Of a stretch of 29,915 nt of DNA, positions 1 to 7,906 are shown one piece after another. The DNA is taken from assembly GCA_964655225.1 (NCBI GenBank), contig CAZZMB010000030.1:1-29915 (forward strand). The letters are read 5' to 3'. Each line of letters begins with the position of its first letter. Position 1 is the stretch's first letter. This stretch comes from JAFMKE01 sp964655225 (GTDB lineage Bacteria > Bacteroidota > Bacteroidia > Chitinophagales > UBA8649). The position numbers and the translations under genes are program-made. Under the pieces are notes generated by a model. It was given only the letters and a program-made list of their open reading frames with translations, made no database searches and was not told the origin of the DNA.

Positions 1-63
1 GAAGGACTTGGAGAAAAATTCTTGACTTACATGAGCCGTTGGCCAAACTTTGTGCTAGACTAA
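1..63 (+). CDS. 3' end of an unidentified gene (partial)
   Basis: The first 20 codons of the window are open in frame 1 and end at a TAA at 61-63; the peptide ends MSRWPNFVLD. The stop overlaps by three bases the stop of the convergent gene on the minus strand (60-536), an arrangement common for compact convergent genes. Too little is visible to name a family. It is listed because the frame is open to the window edge and its end sits exactly where the next gene ends; a chance open stretch of 20 codons is still possible. Confidence 0.4.
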   Translation, partial: EGLGEKFLTYMSRWPNFVLD

Positions 64-536
64 AGTGAAAACTTAAAACTATTGTCAATAGCTAATTTAG
101 CCCAAGCACTGTCTTCAAAATTTATCAAAAAGTTATTTTCAAATTCATCTGAGTTAGTAAGCGACAAATTAAACACTTGTGAACCTTTCGCTACAGCAGA
201 CTCTTGAATAGAGGTAAATGCAATACGTTCATCCTTTAAATAGGCGAAGATATTTCTATCAAATGCATTAAACCCATATTTTTTACCCATCTCTTTAACG
301 AATCGGACACTACTATCAATACTGCAACCACTTGCCGTTTCATGATTTTGATCTACCTCAAAAACAAGAATACTGTGATACAATACTTGAGTACTTGACT
401 TTAAGGGCGTGCCGTGAGCTGCCCATTGGTTGATGAAGGATTGCATTTCCTCATTCAATAAGCCCTGTTCTTTTTGACTTAACAAGCGATTCACTTGATA
501 AAGCCATATTCGTCTATTTGAAGTTGTGTTATTCAT
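60..536 (-). CDS. Small conserved Bacteroidota protein (often mislabelled 'ABC transporter ATPase')
   Basis: This is a 158-aa soluble protein with no signal peptide and no membrane segment. It contains the pattern I recognise from a Bacteroidota-restricted family: a basic-aromatic N-terminus (RIWLYQVNRLLS), then FINQWAAHGTPLKSS, ILVFEVDQ and ASGCSIDSSVRFVKEMGKKY. Databases frequently call members 'ABC transporter ATPase', but there is no Walker A, Walker B or ABC signature here, so that name is not supported. The invariant-looking GCSID cysteine could be functional. The ATG at 534-536 lies two bases after the stop of the HdrB-like gene upstream, so the two are almost certainly co-transcribed and possibly translationally coupled. 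Its steady association with an iron-sulfur electron-transfer pair suggests a partner or maturation role; this is inference and the biochemical function is unknown. Confidence 0.8.
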   Translation of the reverse strand: MNNTTSNRRIWLYQVNRLLSQKEQGLLNEEMQSFINQWAAHGTPLKSSTQVLYHSILVFEVDQNHETASGCSIDSSVRFVKEMGKKYGFNAFDRNIFAYLKDERIAFTSIQESAVAKGSQVFNLSLTNSDEFENNFLINFEDSAWAKLAIDNSFKFSL

Positions 537-538
537 TT

Positions 539-1339
539 TTACATACCTATATCTTCTATTCCTTGTCCATGTGCAATCAGTTCCGCTAAGTCGAATACTT
601 TTACCGTATGAGCTTGGGGATCATCAGAAGTAACTCCATCTTTCATCATGGTCATACAAAAAGGACAAGCTACCGCAACAATATCTGCTTTTGAATCAAG
701 CACTTCTTCCGCACGCTTAGCATTTATTCTCTTTTCACCAGGTTCGTCCTCTTTAAACATTTGTGCCCCACCGGCCCCACAGCACAGCCCTTTGGTTTTG
801 CAGCTTTTCATTTCTACTAACTCTGTATCTAATACTTCTAAAACCTTTCGAGGAGCTTCATAAATACCATTAGAGCGACCTAAGTAACACGAATCATGAT
901 AGGTGATCCGTCGGCCTTTAAACTCCCCTCCGCCCTTCATTTTCACTTTCCCTTCATCAATCAATTGTTGTAAGAAAGTACTGTGGTGAATAACCTCATA
1001 ATCGCCTCCTAGTTCAGGATATTCATTCGCCAAGATATTGAAGCAATGCGGGCATGTAGTAACAATTTTTTTTACGGCATAGGCATTAAGCACTTCGATA
1101 TTCTGGTAAGCAGCCATTTGAAAAGCAAACTCATTACCTGCTCGCTTTGCAGGATCGCCGGTACAACTTTCCTCCGTTCCCAATACGGCATAATTCACTT
1201 CAACTTCATTTAATATTTTGGTAAAAGCTCTTGTAATTTTCTTTGCTCTATCGTCGAAACTTCCTGCGCATCCCACCCAAAAAAGAATTTCTGGTTTTTT
1301 GCCTTCAGCCATCATCGATGCCATTGTAGGTATATTCAT
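539..1339 (-). CDS. HdrB/LutA-like (Fe-S)-binding protein with two CCG domains
   Basis: This 266-aa cytoplasmic protein belongs to the cysteine-rich (CCG) domain family found in heterodisulfide reductase subunit B, GlpC and LutA. The first half carries WVGCAGSFDDRAKK and TTCPHCFNILANEYPEL; the second carries YHDSCYLGRSN, the hallmark GLCCGAGGAQMF and VACPFCMTMM. In HdrB such motifs bind noncubane 4Fe-4S clusters. It follows the membrane Fe-S protein (1425-2762) by 85 bp and precedes the small conserved protein by 2 bp, all on the minus strand. The pair probably forms a membrane-linked electron-transfer complex that passes electrons between an unknown donor and the quinone pool or a disulfide. 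The physiological substrate cannot be read from sequence. The start ATG (1337-1339) is the first of three methionines within nine codons, so the exact N-terminus is uncertain. Confidence 0.85.
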   Translation of the reverse strand: MNIPTMASMMAEGKKPEILFWVGCAGSFDDRAKKITRAFTKILNEVEVNYAVLGTEESCTGDPAKRAGNEFAFQMAAYQNIEVLNAYAVKKIVTTCPHCFNILANEYPELGGDYEVIHHSTFLQQLIDEGKVKMKGGGEFKGRRITYHDSCYLGRSNGIYEAPRKVLEVLDTELVEMKSCKTKGLCCGAGGAQMFKEDEPGEKRINAKRAEEVLDSKADIVAVACPFCMTMMKDGVTSDDPQAHTVKVFDLAELIAHGQGIEDIGM

Positions 1340-1353
1340 AACTTTCTAAATTT

Positions 1354-1381
1354 AAGAATTAAGCCTTAGCACTTAATTCTT
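1354..1381. other. Perfect 10-bp inverted repeat in the Fe-S operon spacer
   Basis: The arms AAGAATTAAG (1354-1363) and CTTAATTCTT (1372-1381) are exact reverse complements around an 8-nt loop. In the minus-strand operon transcript this forms a hairpin ending about 14 nt before the HdrB-like start codon (1339). The minus-strand sequence after the stem is A-rich, so it is not a terminator for the operon. On the plus strand it is followed by a T-rich run, but no plus-strand gene reads into it. It may be an RNA-processing or stability hairpin; function is inferred only. Confidence 0.45.
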
Positions 1382-1424
1382 TATTATTTTTTTGCTAGCA
1401 GCTATCTTTTTTACTTGTAATTAA

Positions 1425-2762
1425 TCATTCCTCGTTTGCCCAGTTAAATCTATCCTGAGGACTGAATTTCCAAGGAGCGCCATTATTTTCAATATTACTA
1501 AACATTATGTTCCACTCTTCCGGTGAATTGGACTGCTCAAGTATTAAATTTCTTCTCAGCTGTACAATGATATCTAAAGGGGAAATCATAACAGGACAAG
1601 CTTCAACACAAGCGTTACATGTGGTGCAAGCTCTCAGCTCCTCAACCGATACATATTCATCACTTAAAAGTGATTTGCCATCATCAACAAAAACACCATT
1701 TTCCCGAATATTCAAAGCCACTTCCTCTAGCCGGTCACGTGTATCCATCATTACTTTTCGTGGAGACAATTTCTTTCCTGTTTCAGAGGCAGGACATTGC
1801 TCTGTGCACCTTCCGCATTCTGTGCAGGTATAAGCCGCCAATAAATTAGTCCAAGGTAAATCTTGAACATCTTTAGCACCAAAGGTTGGGATTTCCGCTT
1901 CAGCTCCATCTGCAGGAGCGGCAAATGCCGTATCCGGATTCATCATTAACTGAATTTCTTTAGTGACCTCAGGCATATTAGCTAGATACCCATTTTCTTT
2001 TAGACTTGAGAAGTAAACATTCGGAAAAGCCAACAGAATATGTAAGTGCTTTGAGTAAGGTAAATAAACTATAAATCCTAAGACGCCTAGGATATGTCCC
2101 CACCAGCCAATTCGCTCGATCGCATGCAATGCTCCTTCACTTAATCCAGAAAAAATTGCTCCACTTAACGCTCCAGAAAGTACAAAAGGATAGCTGTTAT
2201 CATTCAAGGCTTGATCGCCGCCATTCATCATGAAAATACAAGTAACCAAATATATCTCTACAAATAGAATAATATTAGCATCTAGTTTAGGCCAACCGTT
2301 CATTTCTGAGCGAACAAAGCGCGGGACTTTCAAAAGGTTTCTTCTCGCTAAGAATACAAAAGTTGCCAGTAAAGCAAAAACAGACAAAATCTCTATACTG
2401 TTGACGACAAAGACATAAATACCTGTAAGAAAACCGCTTCCTTCAAATAAATGATAAAGAACCCGATGTTTTCCAGTAAACCCATCAATAAATATTTCAA
2501 TCAACTCTATTTGAGTGATTAGAAAAGCCAAGTAGACAGCTAAATGTAAAAATGCTGAGCCAAGCTCTTTAAACATTTTCTTTTGGCCCAATGCAATTAA
2601 AATCACATTTTTAAGCCTTTTCGATGCTTCACCTTCTATTTCCTTATCCTTCCCGAGTTTGACATTTTTATAAATATTATAAAATTTAACTCCGCCAAAA
2701 TAGAATACTGCAATGTTTACTAAAGCGAATAAGATAATTTGAATCAACTTAGAAATTTCCAT
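1425..2762 (-). CDS. Membrane-bound Fe-S oxidoreductase (HdrC/NarI-like fusion)
   Basis: This 445-aa protein has two parts. Residues about 1-255 hold roughly five or six hydrophobic segments, with histidines near membrane borders (H72, H104, H223, H239, H241) that could ligate haem b as in nitrate reductase gamma (NarI)-type subunits. Residues about 310-400 hold two 4Fe-4S motifs: C313-x2-C-x2-C-x3-C323 followed by P, and C379-x2-C-x2-C-x3-C389 followed by P, the HdrC/GlpC arrangement. The family links cytoplasmic Fe-S proteins to quinones in the inner membrane. The downstream CCG-domain protein is the expected HdrB-like partner. A TAnnTTTG-type -7 box lies just upstream (2782-2789). The hydrophilic linker at about 270-300 joins the two parts. 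Substrate and direction of electron flow are not determinable here. Confidence 0.85.
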   Translation of the reverse strand: MEISKLIQIILFALVNIAVFYFGGVKFYNIYKNVKLGKDKEIEGEASKRLKNVILIALGQKKMFKELGSAFLHLAVYLAFLITQIELIEIFIDGFTGKHRVLYHLFEGSGFLTGIYVFVVNSIEILSVFALLATFVFLARRNLLKVPRFVRSEMNGWPKLDANIILFVEIYLVTCIFMMNGGDQALNDNSYPFVLSGALSGAIFSGLSEGALHAIERIGWWGHILGVLGFIVYLPYSKHLHILLAFPNVYFSSLKENGYLANMPEVTKEIQLMMNPDTAFAAPADGAEAEIPTFGAKDVQDLPWTNLLAAYTCTECGRCTEQCPASETGKKLSPRKVMMDTRDRLEEVALNIRENGVFVDDGKSLLSDEYVSVEELRACTTCNACVEACPVMISPLDIIVQLRRNLILEQSNSPEEWNIMFSNIENNGAPWKFSPQDRFNWANEE

Positions 2763-2781
2763 TTAAGAGATTTTAGAACTC

Positions 2782-2789
2782 CAAAAATA
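2782..2789 (-). promoter_or_regulatory. Putative -7 promoter box of the Fe-S operon
   Basis: Read on the minus strand the sequence is TATTTTTG, an exact match to the Bacteroidota -7 consensus TAnnTTTG. It would start transcription about 12 nt before the ATG at 2762. I do not see a good TTTG at the -33 position, so support rests on the -7 box and on its location upstream of the first gene. Confidence 0.35.
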
Positions 2790-2877
2790 TCGTATAAAAA
2801 TTACTTCACGCAGTTTTGCTCGAAAATTAATCAAAAAAAGCCTAATTTTAACAGAGTCTAAATAAGCAAAATATTAT

Positions 2878-5301
2878 ATGAAAGCTATAATTTCCTTTTT
2901 ACTATCTGTCCTGCTCTATATAAGTTCCTTGGCTCAATTTGGTATTCAAGAGAGTCTTTTTTTAGAGCAATTGAAAGGTCCAGAGCTGGTATCTATTATT
3001 GTTAAGGGTGACATTAAAAAAATTAAAGAGACTTGCAACTCTATGAATATCAATCTAAAATATGCTTATCAAGACCTTGCTGCTATTCAAATTGAAAAAG
3101 AAAAGCTAGATGCTTTTTATAAAAATATTGGTCAAGGTAAAATAGAAATACCCCTTGGTAAAGCAGTCACCTTGATGGATACCGCACTCATTCATAATAA
3201 TATCAGTCAGGTGCACAATGGCTTAAGCCCTTTGCTTCAAGCCTATACCGGTAAGGGAGTCGTTGTTGGTATCTTAGATTCCGGTATTTACTTTGAACAT
3301 GATGATTTTAAAAATGCTGATGGAACTACTCGCATACGATACATTTGGGATCAAAATGAAAATACTCCATCTAATCCTCCCGCACCCTACAACTTTGGGC
3401 AAGAGTGGACTTGGCAAGATATAAACAATGGAGCATGTAATCATGTAGAACCTGCAAGCCAATATGGTCACGGTACCACTGTAGCAGGCGCTGCTTGTGG
3501 GAATGGATTAGCAACAGGAACAAATACCGGTGTAGCTCCTGATTGTGATATTATTGCAGTAGCTGTAGACTATTACGATAATAATTTTTTAAGTAATACC
3601 GTAGATGCTGTGGACTATGTTTTTAAAAAAGCAGATGCACTGGGTAAACCATGTGTCATAAACACATCCTATGGTTCTTATTACGGTTCGCACGATGCTA
3701 AAGATTTTGCATCACAGCTTATTGATGCTCTTATCGAGGAGCGAGCTGGAAGAGTTCTCGTAGCTTCTTGTGGTAACGGAAATAATATTAACAATACCAA
3801 TAGCAGCTTTAAAGAAACTCACCTGAGTTATACCTTAAGTTCAGATACCAATTTCACTTGGTTCGAGACTATGCCAAATGGCACATTATATTTTGATTTG
3901 TGGGCAGATACTTCAGATTTTAAACAAGCACATTTCTCCATTGGGAACAACAACGATACCAATTTTGTAGATAACGGAAATCTAGATTTCATGACCGTAA
4001 ATAGTTTTCTTGGCAATTTAAGTCAAGGTGTCTATCTAACCGATTTTGTTTATAATGACCAAGCGGATGAACAGGGGAAGGTGGAAATGTACTTAGAAGA
4101 AACTGAAGGCCGATACCACTTAGAATTTTTAATCACTCCCTCAAGGACTCAAGACAATTGGCGACTTATGCTCACCGGATCAGGTAATTTTGACCTATGG
4201 AGCTCAAGGGCATATCAAGGAACTGCTGATATGATTAATAGTGGTTTACCTCCCAACTTTGTGCTACCTGAAATAGATTTTTATAAACTACCTGACAATC
4301 AAAAATGTATTGTGAGTAATTGGCAGTGTTCAGATAAAGTGATAAGCGTTGGTAATTTTGCTAATCGATCAGCTTATTACGATGTAGATTCCGTTTATAG
4401 GGATTTAAATCTGACCCCAGGGGAAATCTATTACAAATCCTCAGAAGGACCAACTCGAGATAATCGAATGAAGCCAGATATCAGTGCAACGGGTAACATA
4501 ATTTTCGCCAGTGGAAATCTTGACTTCATTGCAAGTGCCTTGGCTATTAATCGGCCTAAAGTTGCCCCTGGATCTATGCATAATTACAATGGAGGTACAA
4601 GTATGTCCGCCCCAGTTGTCGCTGGCGCCGTTGCTTTATATTTAGAGGCAAACCCTACAGCATGGTGGTATGAAGTGGAAGCAGCATTGAAGCAAACAGC
4701 GTTGAGAGACACCTTTACAGGACCAATCGAAAACAATGTATATGGCTATGGTAAATTAAATGCATTTGAGCTCCTAAAATACCAAGCTATTCTTGGTTGT
4801 ACAGATGACACCATGTTTAACTTCAACGCGAATGCAAATGTGAATGATGGAACCTGTATTCCGTTTATATATGGATGCACAGATACCTTTTCCTTAAATT
4901 TCAACCTACTTGCAAATACGGATGATGGATCCTGTATACCGATTGTATATGGCTGTATGGATACCTTGGCCCTTAATTATGATACTTTAGCCAATGTGGA
5001 TGATGGCACCTGCGAGTATCCCACAGATACGGTTAGCATCAGAGATATTCAAGAAAATAATTTATTTAATATCCACCCAAACCCAAGTCAAGGCAAGTTA
5101 ATAATTGAAGTTGATCCCGATCGTTTAGCTAAAGCTTTAAGTGCAAAAATACTTGATTTAAACGGGCGACTTATCAAAGAATACGATATAAAGTCTAGTA
5201 AGCAAAGCCTAAATATAAATATACTAAGCGCAGGAGTTTATATTGTAGGATTAATTGAAAATGGGACGATGATCGACCAACAAAAATTAATAAAGGAATG
5301 A
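2878..5301 (+). CDS. Secreted subtilisin-like serine protease (S8) with T9SS type A sorting domain
   Basis: This 807-aa protein starts with a signal peptide ending near SSLAQ. The catalytic triad is visible: D134 in GILDSGIYFEHDDF, H198 in YGHGTTVAG and S575 in GGTSMSAPVVAG, with oxyanion N300 in ASCGNGN. About 275 residues separate N300 and S575, so a large extra domain is inserted in the protease fold, a common feature of Bacteroidota S8 enzymes. Residues 640-715 are three repeats (GC-x-D ... DDGTC). The last ~75 residues (HPNPSQGKLIIEV to QQKLIKE) form a type A T9SS sorting domain, so the mature enzyme should cross the outer membrane and be released or anchored at the cell surface. It overlaps the next gene by 4 bp. 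Role: probably extracellular protein degradation; the substrate is unknown. Confidence 0.93.
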   Translation: MKAIISFLLSVLLYISSLAQFGIQESLFLEQLKGPELVSIIVKGDIKKIKETCNSMNINLKYAYQDLAAIQIEKEKLDAFYKNIGQGKIEIPLGKAVTLMDTALIHNNISQVHNGLSPLLQAYTGKGVVVGILDSGIYFEHDDFKNADGTTRIRYIWDQNENTPSNPPAPYNFGQEWTWQDINNGACNHVEPASQYGHGTTVAGAACGNGLATGTNTGVAPDCDIIAVAVDYYDNNFLSNTVDAVDYVFKKADALGKPCVINTSYGSYYGSHDAKDFASQLIDALIEERAGRVLVASCGNGNNINNTNSSFKETHLSYTLSSDTNFTWFETMPNGTLYFDLWADTSDFKQAHFSIGNNNDTNFVDNGNLDFMTVNSFLGNLSQGVYLTDFVYNDQADEQGKVEMYLEETEGRYHLEFLITPSRTQDNWRLMLTGSGNFDLWSSRAYQGTADMINSGLPPNFVLPEIDFYKLPDNQKCIVSNWQCSDKVISVGNFANRSAYYDVDSVYRDLNLTPGEIYYKSSEGPTRDNRMKPDISATGNIIFASGNLDFIASALAINRPKVAPGSMHNYNGGTSMSAPVVAGAVALYLEANPTAWWYEVEAALKQTALRDTFTGPIENNVYGYGKLNAFELLKYQAILGCTDDTMFNFNANANVNDGTCIPFIYGCTDTFSLNFNLLANTDDGSCIPIVYGCMDTLALNYDTLANVDDGTCEYPTDTVSIRDIQENNLFNIHPNPSQGKLIIEVDPDRLAKALSAKILDLNGRLIKEYDIKSSKQSLNINILSAGVYIVGLIENGTMIDQQKLIKE
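4795..5022 (+). repeat. Three tandem DDGTC-type repeats inside the protease gene
   Basis: Units begin at 4795, 4873 and 4951, giving exactly 78-bp spacing (26 codons). Each encodes GC-(T/M)-D-x-hydrophobic-x-N-(F/Y)-x5-AN-x-(D/N)-DG-(T/S)-C; the third unit is shorter and runs into EYP. Two cysteines per unit suggest a disulfide-closed small module. Such repeats occur widely as spacers next to T9SS sorting domains in Bacteroidota. The units differ at many positions, so they are diverged rather than recently duplicated. Confidence 0.85.
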
Positions 5302-5801
5302 TGCAAAGTTTAATTATCGATAAAAGTACCATCAAGCAAAAAATCATTCGATTGGCTCATGAAATTGTGGAAGACCAATTTGAAGCAGAAGAAATTTGTT
5401 TGGTTGGTATTGTCAATGGAGGACACCAGCTTGCCAAAATTTTAAAGAAAGAAATTTTAAAAATAAAAGACATCAAAGTCTCTATTTCATCTATACAAGT
5501 ACACAAAGATAATCCCTTGATTACTCCCACTCAATTGAGTAATGATATAGCCTATTTTGATGGCAAGGCTGTTATTTTGGTCGATGATGTTGCCAATTCA
5601 GGGCGGACTATCTTTTATGCCTTCCAACAATTTTTGAATATCGCACCTAAGACAGTTAAAGTGGCTGTTTTAGTCGATAGAAAACATAAGAAATTTCCGG
5701 TACATTGCGATTATGTCGGCACTAGTTTAGGGACAACAATAATGGAGCATATTGAAGTGGTGTTTAGTGGTGCGCAAGTAGAAGCTGCTTATTTAAGCTA
5801 G
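5298..5801 (+). CDS. PyrR-like phosphoribosyltransferase family protein
   Basis: This 167-aa cytoplasmic protein has the type I phosphoribosyltransferase PRPP-binding motif VILVDDVANSGRT, the loop GIVNGGHQLA that fits the PPi-binding loop region, and a C-terminal stretch VDRKHKKFPVHCDYVGTSLG like that of PyrR. The family transfers phosphoribosyl groups to nucleobases (uracil or hypoxanthine-type), and PyrR proteins can also bind RNA to regulate pyrimidine genes; neither activity can be assigned with certainty here. The ATG at 5298 overlaps the protease stop as ATGATGA, so translation may be coupled. A cytoplasmic nucleotide enzyme following a secreted protease is functionally unexpected and may only reflect shared transcription. 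A second ATG at 5301 is possible. Confidence 0.85.
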   Translation: MMQSLIIDKSTIKQKIIRLAHEIVEDQFEAEEICLVGIVNGGHQLAKILKKEILKIKDIKVSISSIQVHKDNPLITPTQLSNDIAYFDGKAVILVDDVANSGRTIFYAFQQFLNIAPKTVKVAVLVDRKHKKFPVHCDYVGTSLGTTIMEHIEVVFSGAQVEAAYLS

Positions 5802-5922
5802 TTGAGGAAATTTTAAAGAAATCACTCCAATTAACATAGGTGAATGAAATACTTTTTATGAGTGCTTTCCGTTATTTAAATTATAAAAGTCTAAATATTA
5901 GTTTAAACTAAAAATACACAAT

Positions 5923-7122
5923 ATGAATAGATATATGTCTACCCTTGTAATACTTATTACAATAATAAGTTCTTGCTCAAAAGAGGAATCAAATGACCCA
6001 CCCCAAAATAGTGTGGACCATAGTTGGGCACCATTAATCAGGACTACAAGTAATATCAGCTTGGTGGAAGAGGATATTCTAAACTTTCAAGCAAATTCTG
6101 CAGAATTAGATTTTTATCGAAACACTGCCTATTCCTGTGGTTTTTCGGGCAATTATACATTCCTAGTAGTTGAGCCTATGAATAATCCTGGAACCGAAGC
6201 TCCGCTATGGGTATATCTTCATGGAGGTGGTGCTGGTTATTTTGATGAAAATCAACAGTATGTGATTGGAGTAAGTCCAGTAACTGGTTTACCCTTTAAT
6301 CCAAATAATCACAATACAGAAAAAACAATAGAAGACTTAAGAGATGGACAACTCATTTATAATACTACTACAAATAACGGACAAATTGAAAATACTACAC
6401 TTACAAAAAGAATTATGGAAGGTTATCGCGTATTAATTGTTTCTATGTGTGATCATGACCTTCATTCAGGTATGGGCACCTCTTATCCATACAATCCAAA
6501 TGGAGGTGAGGTAAATGGTTTACAAGCAAACATGGCTGCTATTGATTATACCGTTACCAATTATCCTACAACCCATGTATTCGCTCATGGTACAAGTGCA
6601 GGTTCCATAGGCGCCTTTACTTTGGCTTATGCGTACAATTTAGAAGGGACTAAACTCAATGGTATTATCATGGATTCTCATTTGGCTTCATTTAGAACTG
6701 AAACTTTAAATGATTCCTTGGCTGGTGCAAGTGGGTTTCCATTTGCAGCAGATTTTATAGCTCAGGAATTTATCAATAAAGTTGGATGGATTGGTGACTC
6801 TGACAGATTTCTTGGAATTGAGTATGCAATAGATAACGGATACAATATACCCTCATTAGACATTTATGGAAATTTAGATCCCGGATGCGGAGGTGGACTA
6901 GCTCGAATTGATGAAGCTCATTCGGTTGGCTTAGATAACTGTGATTGGGTGCATGATGGTTTTAGAAAAGCAGTTGCAGCACAACCAAACAGTGTGCACA
7001 AAGTTCAAGTAACTACAGGCTTTGGTCATGTTCCGACAAATTATGCTAGTCCTGCTAATGATTTTGTTGATGAATTTATAAGTGAAATTTTAGCTACTAA
7101 CCCGCCCAATCCTTTTAATTAA
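5923..7122 (+). CDS. Surface lipoprotein, alpha/beta-hydrolase (esterase-like)
   Basis: This 399-aa protein begins with a lipoprotein signal peptide whose lipobox is IISSC, acylated cysteine C18. The residues after it, SKEES, match the K-(D/E)2 surface-export signal described for Bacteroidota lipoproteins, so the enzyme is likely exposed on the outer leaflet. Hydrolase features are H100-G-G-G (oxyanion loop, in WVYLHGGGAGYF), the nucleophile elbow GTSAG with S225, acidic residues D313 or D319 in DIYGNLDPG, and H369 in GFGHVP. The architecture is that of an extracellular esterase or carbohydrate deacetylase; pectin-acetylesterase-like activity is one possibility, but the substrate is not readable. 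It stands alone, with 121 bp upstream and no operon partner. Confidence 0.75.
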   Translation: MNRYMSTLVILITIISSCSKEESNDPPQNSVDHSWAPLIRTTSNISLVEEDILNFQANSAELDFYRNTAYSCGFSGNYTFLVVEPMNNPGTEAPLWVYLHGGGAGYFDENQQYVIGVSPVTGLPFNPNNHNTEKTIEDLRDGQLIYNTTTNNGQIENTTLTKRIMEGYRVLIVSMCDHDLHSGMGTSYPYNPNGGEVNGLQANMAAIDYTVTNYPTTHVFAHGTSAGSIGAFTLAYAYNLEGTKLNGIIMDSHLASFRTETLNDSLAGASGFPFAADFIAQEFINKVGWIGDSDRFLGIEYAIDNGYNIPSLDIYGNLDPGCGGGLARIDEAHSVGLDNCDWVHDGFRKAVAAQPNSVHKVQVTTGFGHVPTNYASPANDFVDEFISEILATNPPNPFN

Positions 7123-7153
7123 AATATTGATTAAGAAATAAATCTATAATTAA

Positions 7154-7378
7154 GAATCTAATTTATTTAATAATAGTTGGCCTATTCCTTTTACATCATA
7201 CAAGAAGAATGACATCCCGCCAAATGACACTGATTTATTTGTTCCTCCAAGGATAAATAGAAAAATAACACATATTTCATCGGTAGATGAGATGACTTTT
7301 GAGAATATAAACTTGAATGAAACTTATTGCTGCAAAGATTACTTTCTAGTTTGTTTTAATAAGTTTGAATGTTTTTAA
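7154..7378 (+). pseudogene. Possible decayed gene fragment (open frame without start)
   Basis: Seventy-four codons are open between a TAA at 7151-7153 and a TAA at 7376-7378, with no plausible early start codon. The peptide includes FTSYKKNDIPPNDTDLFVPP, which looks more protein-like than random AT-rich translation. The last 33 bases overlap the convergent T9SS gene, so that part is a shadow. It may be the tail of a lost gene or chance; no family recognised. Confidence 0.2.
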
Positions 7379-7810
7379 GTTTTGATTGGCTTTAGTTAAA
7401 AGCAAGGAATAAGTGCCTGCTGCTAGTTCGCTGAGTTCAATAGTACTTAACTCTGCATAGAGTTTATCTTCTCTTACTAGTTTACCTTGCGCATCATATA
7501 ATAAAATTCTTACATTTTGGTAGGCACTCGCTTCGATATTTAATACTTCTTCTAAGGGATTAGGAAATACATTGGCTTCGAAATCTGGAAAGTGATCGCG
7601 TATCCCTACCACGCTCCATTTACTTTGATGAAAACCTTGCGTTAAGTCATTGGTTCCATCGGTTCCTGTATCTATTATGACTTCGCCTATAGTAAAGTCG
7701 ATACTGCCATTAGCGTTGGAGTATGAATCTCCCTGCGTGGAGATCACCTCCTGCGCGGAAATACTTATCGTGGCTAGTAGTGATATTAGTATGAGTATGT
7801 GTCTATTCAT
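7346..7810 (-). CDS. Small secreted protein with T9SS type A sorting domain
   Basis: This is a 154-aa protein when started at the ATG at 7808-7810, which gives a clean signal peptide (MNRHILILISLLATISISAQ). An upstream in-frame TTG at 7834 would add eight residues before the signal and is less likely. The mature part starts VISTQGDSYSNANGSIDFTI, followed by the LTQGFHQS motif, a short N-terminal module I recognise as common in Bacteroidota T9SS cargo. The last ~80 residues (ANVFPNPLEEVLNIEA to FKLIKTN) are a type A sorting domain. Almost nothing lies between the two, so there is no catalytic domain: it is a minimal surface or secreted protein of unknown function. It lies 97 bp downstream of aroE on the same strand and may be a separate transcription unit. 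Confidence 0.8.
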   Translation of the reverse strand: MNRHILILISLLATISISAQEVISTQGDSYSNANGSIDFTIGEVIIDTGTDGTNDLTQGFHQSKWSVVGIRDHFPDFEANVFPNPLEEVLNIEASAYQNVRILLYDAQGKLVREDKLYAELSTIELSELAAGTYSLLLTKANQNLKTFKLIKTN

Positions 7811-7906
7811 AAGTAAGAGGATTATAGAATACAATAATACAAAAAAACTAAATAGATTGTATAGGTTTGATGAAAAGAGAAAGGAAAATTTAAAGCGCTG
7901 TAACTA

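Noticed and set aside
4795..5022. 78-bp tandem units as a CRISPR array or mobile repeat
   Set aside because: They are in-frame coding repeats of a known surface module with diverged sequence, not identical repeats with unique spacers.
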